A stretch of 12,546 nt of DNA from Erythrobacter donghaensis. Its GTDB lineage: Bacteria; Pseudomonadota; Alphaproteobacteria; Sphingomonadales; Sphingomonadaceae. Below, one piece after another: positions 7,106-12,546 of the stretch. The notes under the pieces were generated by a model. That model was not told the origin of the DNA. It searched no databases and saw only the letters and a list, made by a program, of their open reading frames with translations. The DNA lies in the NCBI RefSeq assembly GCF_001557325.1, contig NZ_LSJS01000273.1:1-12546 (forward strand), read 5' to 3'. Position 1 is the stretch's first letter, and every line of letters begins with the position of its first letter. The position numbers and the translations under genes are program-made.

Positions 7106-7123
7106 GCGCCCGAGGGGCGCTTT
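7106..7123 (+). terminator. Possible second terminator hairpin
   Basis: A 6-bp GC stem (GCGCCC / GGGCGC) with a GAG loop is followed by TTT. It is short and the T-run is only three bases, so it is a weak candidate for back-up termination of the NDUFA9-like transcript. Confidence 0.3.
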
Positions 7124-7240
7124 GTCGCCCATTTCCGTCAACCATCTGCACCCGACCGGGCAGCCGCAGCGGGTCTCGCGCCGGAAGCGGAAACTGTGCG
7201 AGCGGGTGCGAAGTGGACATCGGGGATCGATTGCCTGCAG

Positions 7241-7954
7241 CTAACGGAGGGCCGCGACCAACTCACGCTCGAAGCGGGCGGCATCATTCCGTCCGGCACG
7301 CAATCTCGCCTCGTCCAGCTGCAAGCTCACGCGGCCCTTGGCCAGCACCATCCCACTATCGCAGAAGCCGCACAGCGTGGTCAGGTCATGCAAGGCAGTG
7401 ACAAGCGTGAGCCCATCCTTGACCATCCCTGCAAGCGCAGCCCGGACATCGAAGGCCGCAACGGGATCGAGCCAGTTGAAGGGCTCATCAAGGATGACGA
7501 TGCGAGAGGGCAAGGCAAAGGCCAGAGCCAAAGCGGCGCGCTGGCGCATGCCGGACGAGCATGCGCCCACGGGAACGTCGAGCAGTTCGGCTATGCCGAG
7601 TGCCTGCCACAGGGCCGCGTTGCGTTCCTGCTGATCTGCGACCCGTTCCCCCGCAAGCTCGAGCAGCTCGCGCACTTCGAGCAAGGCTGGGAGATGCTCG
7701 ATAGGCGGGGCGAAACCGATTGCCTGCGCGCGTGCGCTGCGGTTGTGGGCCTGCTGCTCGCCGAAAATCGTGCAGCTGCCTGCCCCGATCGGAAGCCTTC
7801 CGGCAATGGCGCGCAGCAGCGTGGTCTTGCCCGAACCATTGGCACCGATCACCCCGAACCAGCTGGCAGGCGCGATTGCGGCACTGAGATCATGGATAAC
7901 CGGTCGCCCGCCGCGATTGACCGTCAAGCTGGTGAAAGCAATCGCGGCGGTCAT
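7241..7954 (-). CDS. ABC transporter ATP-binding protein
   Basis: This 237-residue protein is the nucleotide-binding subunit of an ABC transporter and would power the membrane protein encoded just before it. The start at 7954 is chosen because it overlaps the permease stop as ATGA; an ATG at 7966 would add four residues. Walker A is GANGSGKTT (residues 37-45), Walker B is IVILDEP with Asp156 and Glu157, and the switch histidine is His189. The ABC signature is degenerate, SSGMRQR (133-139), instead of LSGGQ. The Q-loop region reads FAPPIEH, without an obvious Gln; such changes occur in exporter-type (ABC-2/CcmA-like) ATPases. The size matches a single-domain exporter ATPase. No periplasmic binding protein is nearby, which fits export rather than import. 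The substrate cannot be told from the sequence. Confidence 0.88.
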   Translation of the reverse strand: MTAAIAFTSLTVNRGGRPVIHDLSAAIAPASWFGVIGANGSGKTTLLRAIAGRLPIGAGSCTIFGEQQAHNRSARAQAIGFAPPIEHLPALLEVRELLELAGERVADQQERNAALWQALGIAELLDVPVGACSSGMRQRAALALAFALPSRIVILDEPFNWLDPVAAFDVRAALAGMVKDGLTLVTALHDLTTLCGFCDSGMVLAKGRVSLQLDEARLRAGRNDAARFERELVAALR

Positions 7955-9024
7955 GCCAGCAGCCATCGCTTACCCGATCCGAGGCGGGCCAACCACACAA
8001 TCGCGGCGGCAAGAACAACCGGGCCGAGCGGCGGGACTGTCAAAGCCGCAGAGCCCGCAGCGGCGATCACTCCGGCAACGGTCCAGTCGGCGATCAGGCG
8101 GCTGAACGCGCGATAGGCGAAAATGCGCGCTGTGGTCAGGACGAGCAGGCCAAGCGCGACAGCAGCCGCCACCCCGGCCGCAAGCCAGTTCTGCACAAGA
8201 GCCGACACCACCACAAACGGCAGGAGCAGCGCAAGCTGCCCGGGCAGCCAACGACGCAGGAGCGAAGTCGGGGAATGGCCCATCAGCGTCATGTAGCGCA
8301 CCGTGGCAGCATCAATGCCTCCCGTCAGCACGATGACAAGCAAGCCGTAAGCGCCAGCCCAGATTGGGGCGAAATACCCATCCTGCGGCAGGATCGCACC
8401 GATCGCGGCAAGCACGGCCGCCGCGCTTGCCGCGACCATCGGCGCACGCCTTTGCCGAATCAGGTTGAGCCTTCTTCGCGGGGTGATGTCTCGCCACCAG
8501 CGCAGCATGCGCTCGCGCACGAAGGGAAACGCCAGCCCGCCGATCACCCCGGCGCATGCCCCCAAAGCCGCGGCCCCCGGATCGAGGATGCCGACTGCGG
8601 CCATCCCAAAGAACCCTGGCAGGATGACGGCGACAAGAAGCGGGCCGACGTAGCCGAGCCATTCGCCGGGGCGCTGGGCGAACCGCGCGAGCACGCCTTC
8701 GCTCTGATGGAACCAGAGCCGCTCGATCAGAGCCTTTGCGATCACCGTCGCGATCAAGGCGCTTGCACCGTAAGCGACGAGATGGCGGAGTTCGTCCGGC
8801 AGTCCTCCGAGCCAAGCGCGTGCAACCAAGGTGAGCAACGGCAAGCCGATCAAGACCGTCAGCAGGTCGGCGGTGCTTCTGGCTATCTGTCGGACAGCCG
8901 CTTTCGCTGTGGCGACGTCGAGTCGGAGAATGGCAAAGCGCAAAGAGAGCTCCACACCGGCAAGATGCCAATTTCGCAGCCTGATTTCATCATTAGCGCC
9001 GCCCGCGCTAAGGCAACGCCCCAT
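7951..9024 (-). CDS. ABC transporter membrane protein, about 9-10 predicted TM segments
   Basis: This 357-residue protein is very hydrophobic and is coupled to the following ATPase by an ATGA overlap, so it is the likely permease of the same transporter. Hydrophobic stretches include LLTVLIGLPLLTLVA, a long block from WLGYVGPLLVAVILPGFF through GLAF, APMVAASAAAVLAAIGAIL, IWAGAYGLLVIVLTGGI, LALLLPFVVVSALVQ, GVAAAVALGLLVLTT and the C-terminal PVVLAAAIVWLARL. A basic loop (RWWRDITPRRRLNLIRQRR) separates the first and second halves. I do not recognise a specific family; a heme or ABC-2-type exporter function is possible but unproven. The start is uncertain: the ATG at 9024 gives 357 residues, and a GTG at 8955 gives 334 and begins nearer the conserved-looking part. 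Neither has a strong ribosome binding site. Confidence 0.75.
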   Translation of the reverse strand: MGRCLSAGGANDEIRLRNWHLAGVELSLRFAILRLDVATAKAAVRQIARSTADLLTVLIGLPLLTLVARAWLGGLPDELRHLVAYGASALIATVIAKALIERLWFHQSEGVLARFAQRPGEWLGYVGPLLVAVILPGFFGMAAVGILDPGAAALGACAGVIGGLAFPFVRERMLRWWRDITPRRRLNLIRQRRAPMVAASAAAVLAAIGAILPQDGYFAPIWAGAYGLLVIVLTGGIDAATVRYMTLMGHSPTSLLRRWLPGQLALLLPFVVVSALVQNWLAAGVAAAVALGLLVLTTARIFAYRAFSRLIADWTVAGVIAAAGSAALTVPPLGPVVLAAAIVWLARLGSGKRWLLA

Positions 9025-9168
9025 CCAAGATCGGCCTCACGCCTTTCCGCTCCCGGCCCATTTCGTGGCATCAGGCCGTGGCAGCCAGTTCCCCGAAGGC
9101 GGGCGCCTGACTGCCCCCGGCGCAGGTCAGCGCGCTCGCGGCCATGCGTTCCGGCGCAGGCGCGCGGG

Positions 9169-10047
9169 CTACGCCAGCGCCGCCTTGTAGAGCGCCAGCA
9201 GGTCGGCCTCGCCCGTGGTCGCCGCGTCCACGTTGTAGACCGGGCTGTCGGGCACCATCCAGCCGTGGTCGCCGGCGTAGACGTCGATCTTGGCAGGGCG
9301 TCCGGCGGCGATCGCGGCCTCGCGCAGCGCGGTCTTGTCGCCCGGTGCCTTGGCATCGTCGTCCTGCGCGATGGCGATGAGGAAGCTCGCTTCGGTCTTG
9401 GGGAGCAATGCGTGCGGGCTCATCGGGTTGCCGGGGCGCACGAGGCCGCCGCCGTGGAAGCTGGCCGCGGCCTTGATCCGGGCGGGGACGGCAGCGGCGC
9501 TCCACACGGTGAAGGGCCCGCCCATGCAATAGCCCTGCGTGCCGATCCCGCGCGCGGTGTCGACGCCCTCCTGCTGGTCGATCCAGGTGGTGATCGCGGC
9601 GGCGTCGCGCATGATCGCTTCGGCGGTGAGCTTGGCGCGCCACGGGCCGACCTTCTGGAAGCCGCCGTCCGCGATGAAGTCGGCGAAGTCGGCGAACTGT
9701 TCGCCCGCGACGTCGCGGTAATAGGGGTTGACCACGAGCACCGCATGGCCCGCGCCCGCCAGCTTCCTCGCAATGTTGCGCTTGGCCTCGCGGATGCTGG
9801 CGATGTCGGGCCACAGGATGACGGCAGGGTGCTTGCCTTTGTCGGGCTGGACGAGGAAGCCGTCCATCGTCCCGTCGGGCGTGGCGAAGCTGACGCCCTG
9901 TTCCTTGAGACCGGCGGTGACGCTCGCCTTGCCCTCGCTCGCCCCTTGCGCGCAGGCCGCCAGCGCCGCCGCGCCGCTCAGCGCGCCGAACTGGCGGCGG
10001 CTGATGGCGCCGCGCGCCCACTCCTCGAGCTTGCTCTCATCGCACAT
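9169..10047 (-). CDS. Tat-exported dienelactone hydrolase family lipoprotein
   Basis: This 292-residue protein is an alpha/beta hydrolase of the dienelactone hydrolase family, which hydrolyses lactones or esters. The N-terminus carries a twin-arginine motif (SRRQFGAL, Arg17-Arg18), then a hydrophobic segment ending in a lipobox-like LAAC with Cys32. It is therefore probably exported folded and lipid-anchored. The catalytic residues can be placed: the nucleophile is Cys174 in GYCMGG, the cysteine form typical of dienelactone hydrolase; the acid is probably one of Asp229-231 (AQDDD); the base is His261 in AGDHGW. The start is supported by GGGAGA seven bases upstream. It lies 97 bases downstream of a shorter paralogue on the same strand. 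The true substrate is unknown, since many family members act on compounds other than dienelactones. Confidence 0.9.
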   Translation of the reverse strand: MCDESKLEEWARGAISRRQFGALSGAAALAACAQGASEGKASVTAGLKEQGVSFATPDGTMDGFLVQPDKGKHPAVILWPDIASIREAKRNIARKLAGAGHAVLVVNPYYRDVAGEQFADFADFIADGGFQKVGPWRAKLTAEAIMRDAAAITTWIDQQEGVDTARGIGTQGYCMGGPFTVWSAAAVPARIKAAASFHGGGLVRPGNPMSPHALLPKTEASFLIAIAQDDDAKAPGDKTALREAAIAAGRPAKIDVYAGDHGWMVPDSPVYNVDAATTGEADLLALYKAALA

Positions 10048-10144
10048 GGTCGATCTCCCAACGGTCGGTCCGGCATCTGTATTCAGAGGTTTACGGTTTG
10101 GCTAGACCTTCTCGTCGTGCGCCAGGCTGCGCCGGAAGCTCCGC

Positions 10145-10606
10145 TCAGACGCGCGTGGCCGGCTCCAACCGGCGGAGCGCCCATTCCGGCGTGCCGATGC
10201 CGACTTTCATGTTCACTGACTGTTGATGCTTCAGCCACCAGGTTGCCTGATGGACATCGTTCGCCACCCAGCGCGCATCGCCGCTTTGGCGGTCAAGCAC
10301 CAGCACCGCATAGCCCTTCGCCGACAGCTCGCGCGCTTCGTCACGCTCGGCCTCGGTCATCACGTCGCCCTTGCGCCAGCTCACCACCCCGGGATGCGCA
10401 CCGCTGGTGGGCCGGACATAGAAGGCTGCGACCGGGCTGGCAGGATCACCCATCAGGACCGTCTCGCCGACGGTCGTGAGCGCCTTGCCGGGCTGATCCA
10501 TCAGCGCCAGGCCGACAAGTCCGGTTCCCAGCACCGCGACGGTCGTGGTCGTACCGAACTGGCGGCGCGATACAGGCTTGCCCCTGCGATAGTCACTGGT
10601 ACCCAT
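10145..10606 (-). CDS. Short Tat-signal hydrolase-like protein lacking the catalytic residues
   Basis: The start at 10606 is set by a strong ribosome binding site (TAAGGGGGA, 10612-10620) and gives 153 residues; the longer frame to 10720 has no such support. It starts like its neighbour: a twin-arginine motif (SRRQFGTTT), a hydrophobic segment, then a dienelactone-hydrolase-like N-terminal half (VAAFYVRPTSGAHPGVVSWRKG and AKGYAVLVLDRQ). It ends soon after GIGT, at the point where the neighbour has GIGTQGYCMGG. The nucleophile, the catalytic acid and the histidine are therefore all missing. No continuation of the homology was apparent in the other two frames just downstream. It is either a truncated paralogue (a decayed gene) or a short divergent protein that binds rather than hydrolyses. 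It may be co-transcribed with the full-length hydrolase 97 bases downstream. Confidence 0.7.
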   Translation of the reverse strand: MGTSDYRRGKPVSRRQFGTTTTVAVLGTGLVGLALMDQPGKALTTVGETVLMGDPASPVAAFYVRPTSGAHPGVVSWRKGDVMTEAERDEARELSAKGYAVLVLDRQSGDARWVANDVHQATWWLKHQQSVNMKVGIGTPEWALRRLEPATRV

Positions 10607-10743
10607 TGAATTCCCCCTTACTGCCGACAAGCGGCATGAACAGTCTATCTCGACCCGACTAGGGATTTGCACATAGCAAGGCGATGGACAAGGGCCCTGT
10701 GGAGCGGCAACATGGGTCAAAAGAACTCAGGGGAGAGGCATTG
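10607..10743. promoter_or_regulatory. Divergent intergenic region between hydrolase and quinoprotein genes
   Basis: These 137 bases separate the divergently transcribed hydrolase-like gene (minus) and PQQ dehydrogenase gene (plus), so promoters for both must lie here or overlap it. I could not find a convincing -35/-10 pair. The plus-strand gene has a strong AGGGGAGAGG ribosome binding site at 10729-10738. Confidence 0.5.
10612..10620 (-). promoter_or_regulatory. Ribosome binding site deciding the start of the short hydrolase-like gene
   Basis: The minus strand reads TAAGGGGGA, five bases before the ATG at 10606. It is the strongest site near any candidate start of this frame and favours 10606 over 10720. 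Confidence 0.7.
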
Positions 10744-12546
10744 ATGGACTTCAGGCGCTGGGCTGCAGGGGCGGCCGCGTTGCTTTCGGCCGGGATGCTG
10801 GCCAATTGCAGCCAGATCTTCGCCAGCAGCGGGGGCGAGGGCGTCACCACCGCGATGCTCGTCGGCGCAGACGGCGATTCGGCCAACTGGATCAGCCACG
10901 GGCGCACCTATTCCGAACAGCGCTTCTCGCCATTGGACGGGGTTAACCGCGGTAATGTCGGCCAATTGGGCCTTGCCTGGTATGCCGACATGGATACCGG
11001 GCGCGGGCAGGAAGCGACGCCGATCGTCATCGACGGCAAGCTCTACCTCACCACCGCGTGGAGCAAGGTGAAGGCCTTCGACGCAACCACCGGCGCCAAG
11101 CTGTGGGAATATGACCCCGAGGTTCCCGGCGAAACCGGGGTCAAGGCCTGCTGCGACGTCGTCAACCGGGGCCTCGCTGCCTATGGCGACAAGCTGTTCT
11201 TCGGCACATTGGATGGCCGCCTGATCGCGCTCGACCGCGACACCGGCAAGCCCGTGTGGGAGACGGTCACGGTCGACCAGTCCAAGAGCTACACCATCAC
11301 CGGCGCGCCGCGCGTGATCGATGGCAAGGTGATCATCGGCAATGGCGGCGCGGAGTTCGGCGTGCGCGGCTTCGTCGCCGCCTATGATGCCGACAGCGGC
11401 AAGCAGCTCTGGAAGTTCTACACCGTCCCCGAGGGCGGGGACGCGAAGGACCAGCCCGCCTATCTCCAGAAGGCCGCGGAAACGTGGAACATGGACGTCC
11501 TCGGCGCCAGCGACGCGATCGGCGGCGGGGGCACGGTGTGGGATTCGATGGCCTACGACCCCGAGCTCGACCTGCTCTATATCGGCGTCGGCAACGGCTC
11601 GCCCTGGAACCGCGCCTACCGCAGCCCCGCCAAGGACGGCAGCGGCGGGGAGGGGGACAACCTCTACCTCTCCAGCATCGTCGCGATCCGGCCCAAGACG
11701 GGCGAATATGTCTGGCACTACCAGACCACCCCCGGGGAGACGTGGGACTTCACCGCCACCCAGCACATCGTGCTCGCCGACATGGAGATCGAGGGCAAGA
11801 TGCGGAAGGTGCTGATGCAGGCGCCCAAGAACGGCTTCTTCTACGTCATCGACCGCGAGACGGGGAAGTTCATCTCGGCCAAGCCCTATGTCAGCATCAA
11901 CTGGGCGAGCGGGATCGACCCCAAGACCGGCCGCCCGATCGAGAACCCCGAGGCCCGCGTCGACCGCACCGGCAAGCCCGCGCTGGTGATGCCGGGCGCC
12001 CTGGGCGGCCACAACTGGCACCCGATGGCCTTCAGCCCGACCGAGAAGCTCGTCTACATCCCGGCCTTCGAGGCAGGCATGCTCTATGCCCCCGAGGCCG
12101 GGTGGAAGCCCGACAAGGCGCGCGGCTTCAATGTCGGCTTCAACCTCGGCGCGGGCGATCTGCCGCCCGATGGCGGCTTCCGCAAGCAGGTCGCGGGCAC
12201 CTTGCGCGGCATGCTGGTCGCGTGGGACCCGGTGGCGCAGAAGCCGCGCTGGACGGTCGAGCATCCCGGCCCGTGGAATGGCGGGCTGCTCGCGACCGGC
12301 GGCGGCCTCGTCTTCCAGGGCACCGCGGGGAGCGAGTTCAACGCCTATGACGCCGCGAACGGCAAGAAGCTGTGGAGCTTCGCTGCGCAGACCGGCGTGG
12401 TCGCGCCGCCCGTCACCTACACCGTGAACGGCGAGCAATATGTCGCGGTGCTGGCCGGGTGGGGCGGGGCCTATGCGATCACGGTCGACGGCGACCTGTT
12501 GGCGAGGAAGGCCCCGGTGCGCAACATCTCGCGCCTGCTGGTGTTC
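10744..12546 (+). CDS. PQQ-dependent alcohol dehydrogenase (quinoprotein), 3' end outside window
   Basis: The frame runs 601 codons to the window edge without a stop. The start is supported by AGGGGAGAGG five bases upstream. It is a periplasmic quinoprotein beta-propeller that oxidises alcohols with pyrroloquinoline quinone. An N-terminal signal (RRWAAGAAALLSAGMLANC) is present; Cys22 follows LAN, an imperfect lipobox. Typical features are the SNWISHGRTYSEQRFSPL opening, the vicinal cysteine pair Cys136-Cys137 that forms the disulfide over PQQ, Glu90 and the metal ligand Glu204 (GGAEFGVRG), Asn284 (GVGNGSPWN) and the catalytic Asp335 (GETWDFTATQ). The residue two after Asp335 is Thr, not the Asp that marks lanthanide enzymes, so calcium is expected. 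Tryptophan-docking repeats such as DSGKQLWKF recur. The visible C-terminal part (GPWNGGLLATGGGLVFQGTAGSEFNAYD) suits the type II quinohaemoprotein group, in which a cytochrome c domain would follow beyond 12546; this cannot be seen. Confidence 0.92.
   Translation, partial: MDFRRWAAGAAALLSAGMLANCSQIFASSGGEGVTTAMLVGADGDSANWISHGRTYSEQRFSPLDGVNRGNVGQLGLAWYADMDTGRGQEATPIVIDGKLYLTTAWSKVKAFDATTGAKLWEYDPEVPGETGVKACCDVVNRGLAAYGDKLFFGTLDGRLIALDRDTGKPVWETVTVDQSKSYTITGAPRVIDGKVIIGNGGAEFGVRGFVAAYDADSGKQLWKFYTVPEGGDAKDQPAYLQKAAETWNMDVLGASDAIGGGGTVWDSMAYDPELDLLYIGVGNGSPWNRAYRSPAKDGSGGEGDNLYLSSIVAIRPKTGEYVWHYQTTPGETWDFTATQHIVLADMEIEGKMRKVLMQAPKNGFFYVIDRETGKFISAKPYVSINWASGIDPKTGRPIENPEARVDRTGKPALVMPGALGGHNWHPMAFSPTEKLVYIPAFEAGMLYAPEAGWKPDKARGFNVGFNLGAGDLPPDGGFRKQVAGTLRGMLVAWDPVAQKPRWTVEHPGPWNGGLLATGGGLVFQGTAGSEFNAYDAANGKKLWSFAAQTGVVAPPVTYTVNGEQYVAVLAGWGGAYAITVDGDLLARKAPVRNISRLLVF

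Larger units (their letters stand above)
6973..7240. other. Intergenic region between convergent genes
   Basis: These 268 bases separate the plus-strand NDUFA9-like gene from the end of the minus-strand ABC transporter operon. I see no convincing ORF or RNA gene, only two GC-rich hairpins that could end transcription from the left. The remainder is GC-rich sequence with no recognised feature. Confidence 0.6.

Noticed and set aside
5853..7244. 463-residue plus-strand ORF in another frame
   Set aside because: It overlaps the NDUFA9-like gene in a shifted frame and is Arg/Pro/His-rich without recognisable motifs.
7196..8116. 306-residue plus-strand ORF
   Set aside because: It is antisense to the ABC ATPase, which has clear Walker A and B motifs on the minus strand.
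10138..10178. Inverted repeat GCTCCGC/GCGGAGC spanning the stop of the short hydrolase-like gene
   Set aside because: The arms are seven bases with a long spacer in very GC-rich DNA and no T-run; a chance match is likely, so it is not listed as a terminator.
8275..10479. 734-residue plus-strand ORF
   Set aside because: It is antisense to the ABC permease and dienelactone hydrolase genes and is full of Arg/Gly/His-rich sequence, as expected from the complement of high-GC coding DNA.
10717..12438. 573-residue minus-strand ORF
   Set aside because: It is the antisense shadow of the PQQ dehydrogenase, whose motifs are unmistakable on the plus strand.
1..12546. CRISPR arrays, insertion-sequence ends and rRNA genes
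   Set aside because: No regularly spaced repeats, terminal inverted repeats with a transposase, or rRNA-like sequence were seen.

Overview
The window looks like a chromosomal segment of a high-GC alphaproteobacterium, most likely of the Sphingomonadales (Sphingomonas/Erythrobacter type). That guess rests on the gene types seen (NDUFA9-like oxidoreductase beside tRNA-Leu, twin-arginine dienelactone hydrolase, PQQ alcohol dehydrogenase) and on strong G/C third-position bias from about 5780 onward. It is an inference; no database was searched. 

Region 1 (1 to about 5695) appears to be the right-hand end of an integrated mobile element that continues off the left edge. It is visibly lower in GC than the rest. 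It carries a co-directional series: the 3' end of a coiled-coil protein, a large protein of about 700 residues that I cannot assign (joined to it by an ATGA overlap, with a possible frameshift near its 3' end), a ParB-like DNA-binding protein without a visible ParA, a 62-residue protein containing a strong DNA/RNA hairpin, and a large serine recombinase coupled to it by another ATGA overlap. The recombinase frame runs antisense into the 3' half of a tRNA-Leu(CAG) gene. The tRNA is therefore the likely attachment locus. 

Region 2 (5693 to 7240) holds the tRNA-Leu on the minus strand with its own promoter, a plus-strand NDUFA9-family NAD(P)-binding protein, and 268 bases without a gene that contain two hairpins. 

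Region 3 (7241 to 10606) is all minus strand: a two-gene ABC transporter (membrane protein then ATPase, ATGA overlap), a Tat-exported dienelactone-hydrolase lipoprotein, and upstream of it a short hydrolase-like protein that lacks the catalytic residues. 

Region 4 (10607 to 12546) is a divergent promoter region followed by a plus-strand PQQ-dependent alcohol dehydrogenase cut off by the window end. The element genes probably serve mobility and maintenance. The two hydrolase-family genes and the quinoprotein are divergent neighbours that act, or probably act, outside the cytoplasm, and may belong to a periplasmic oxidation/hydrolysis function.
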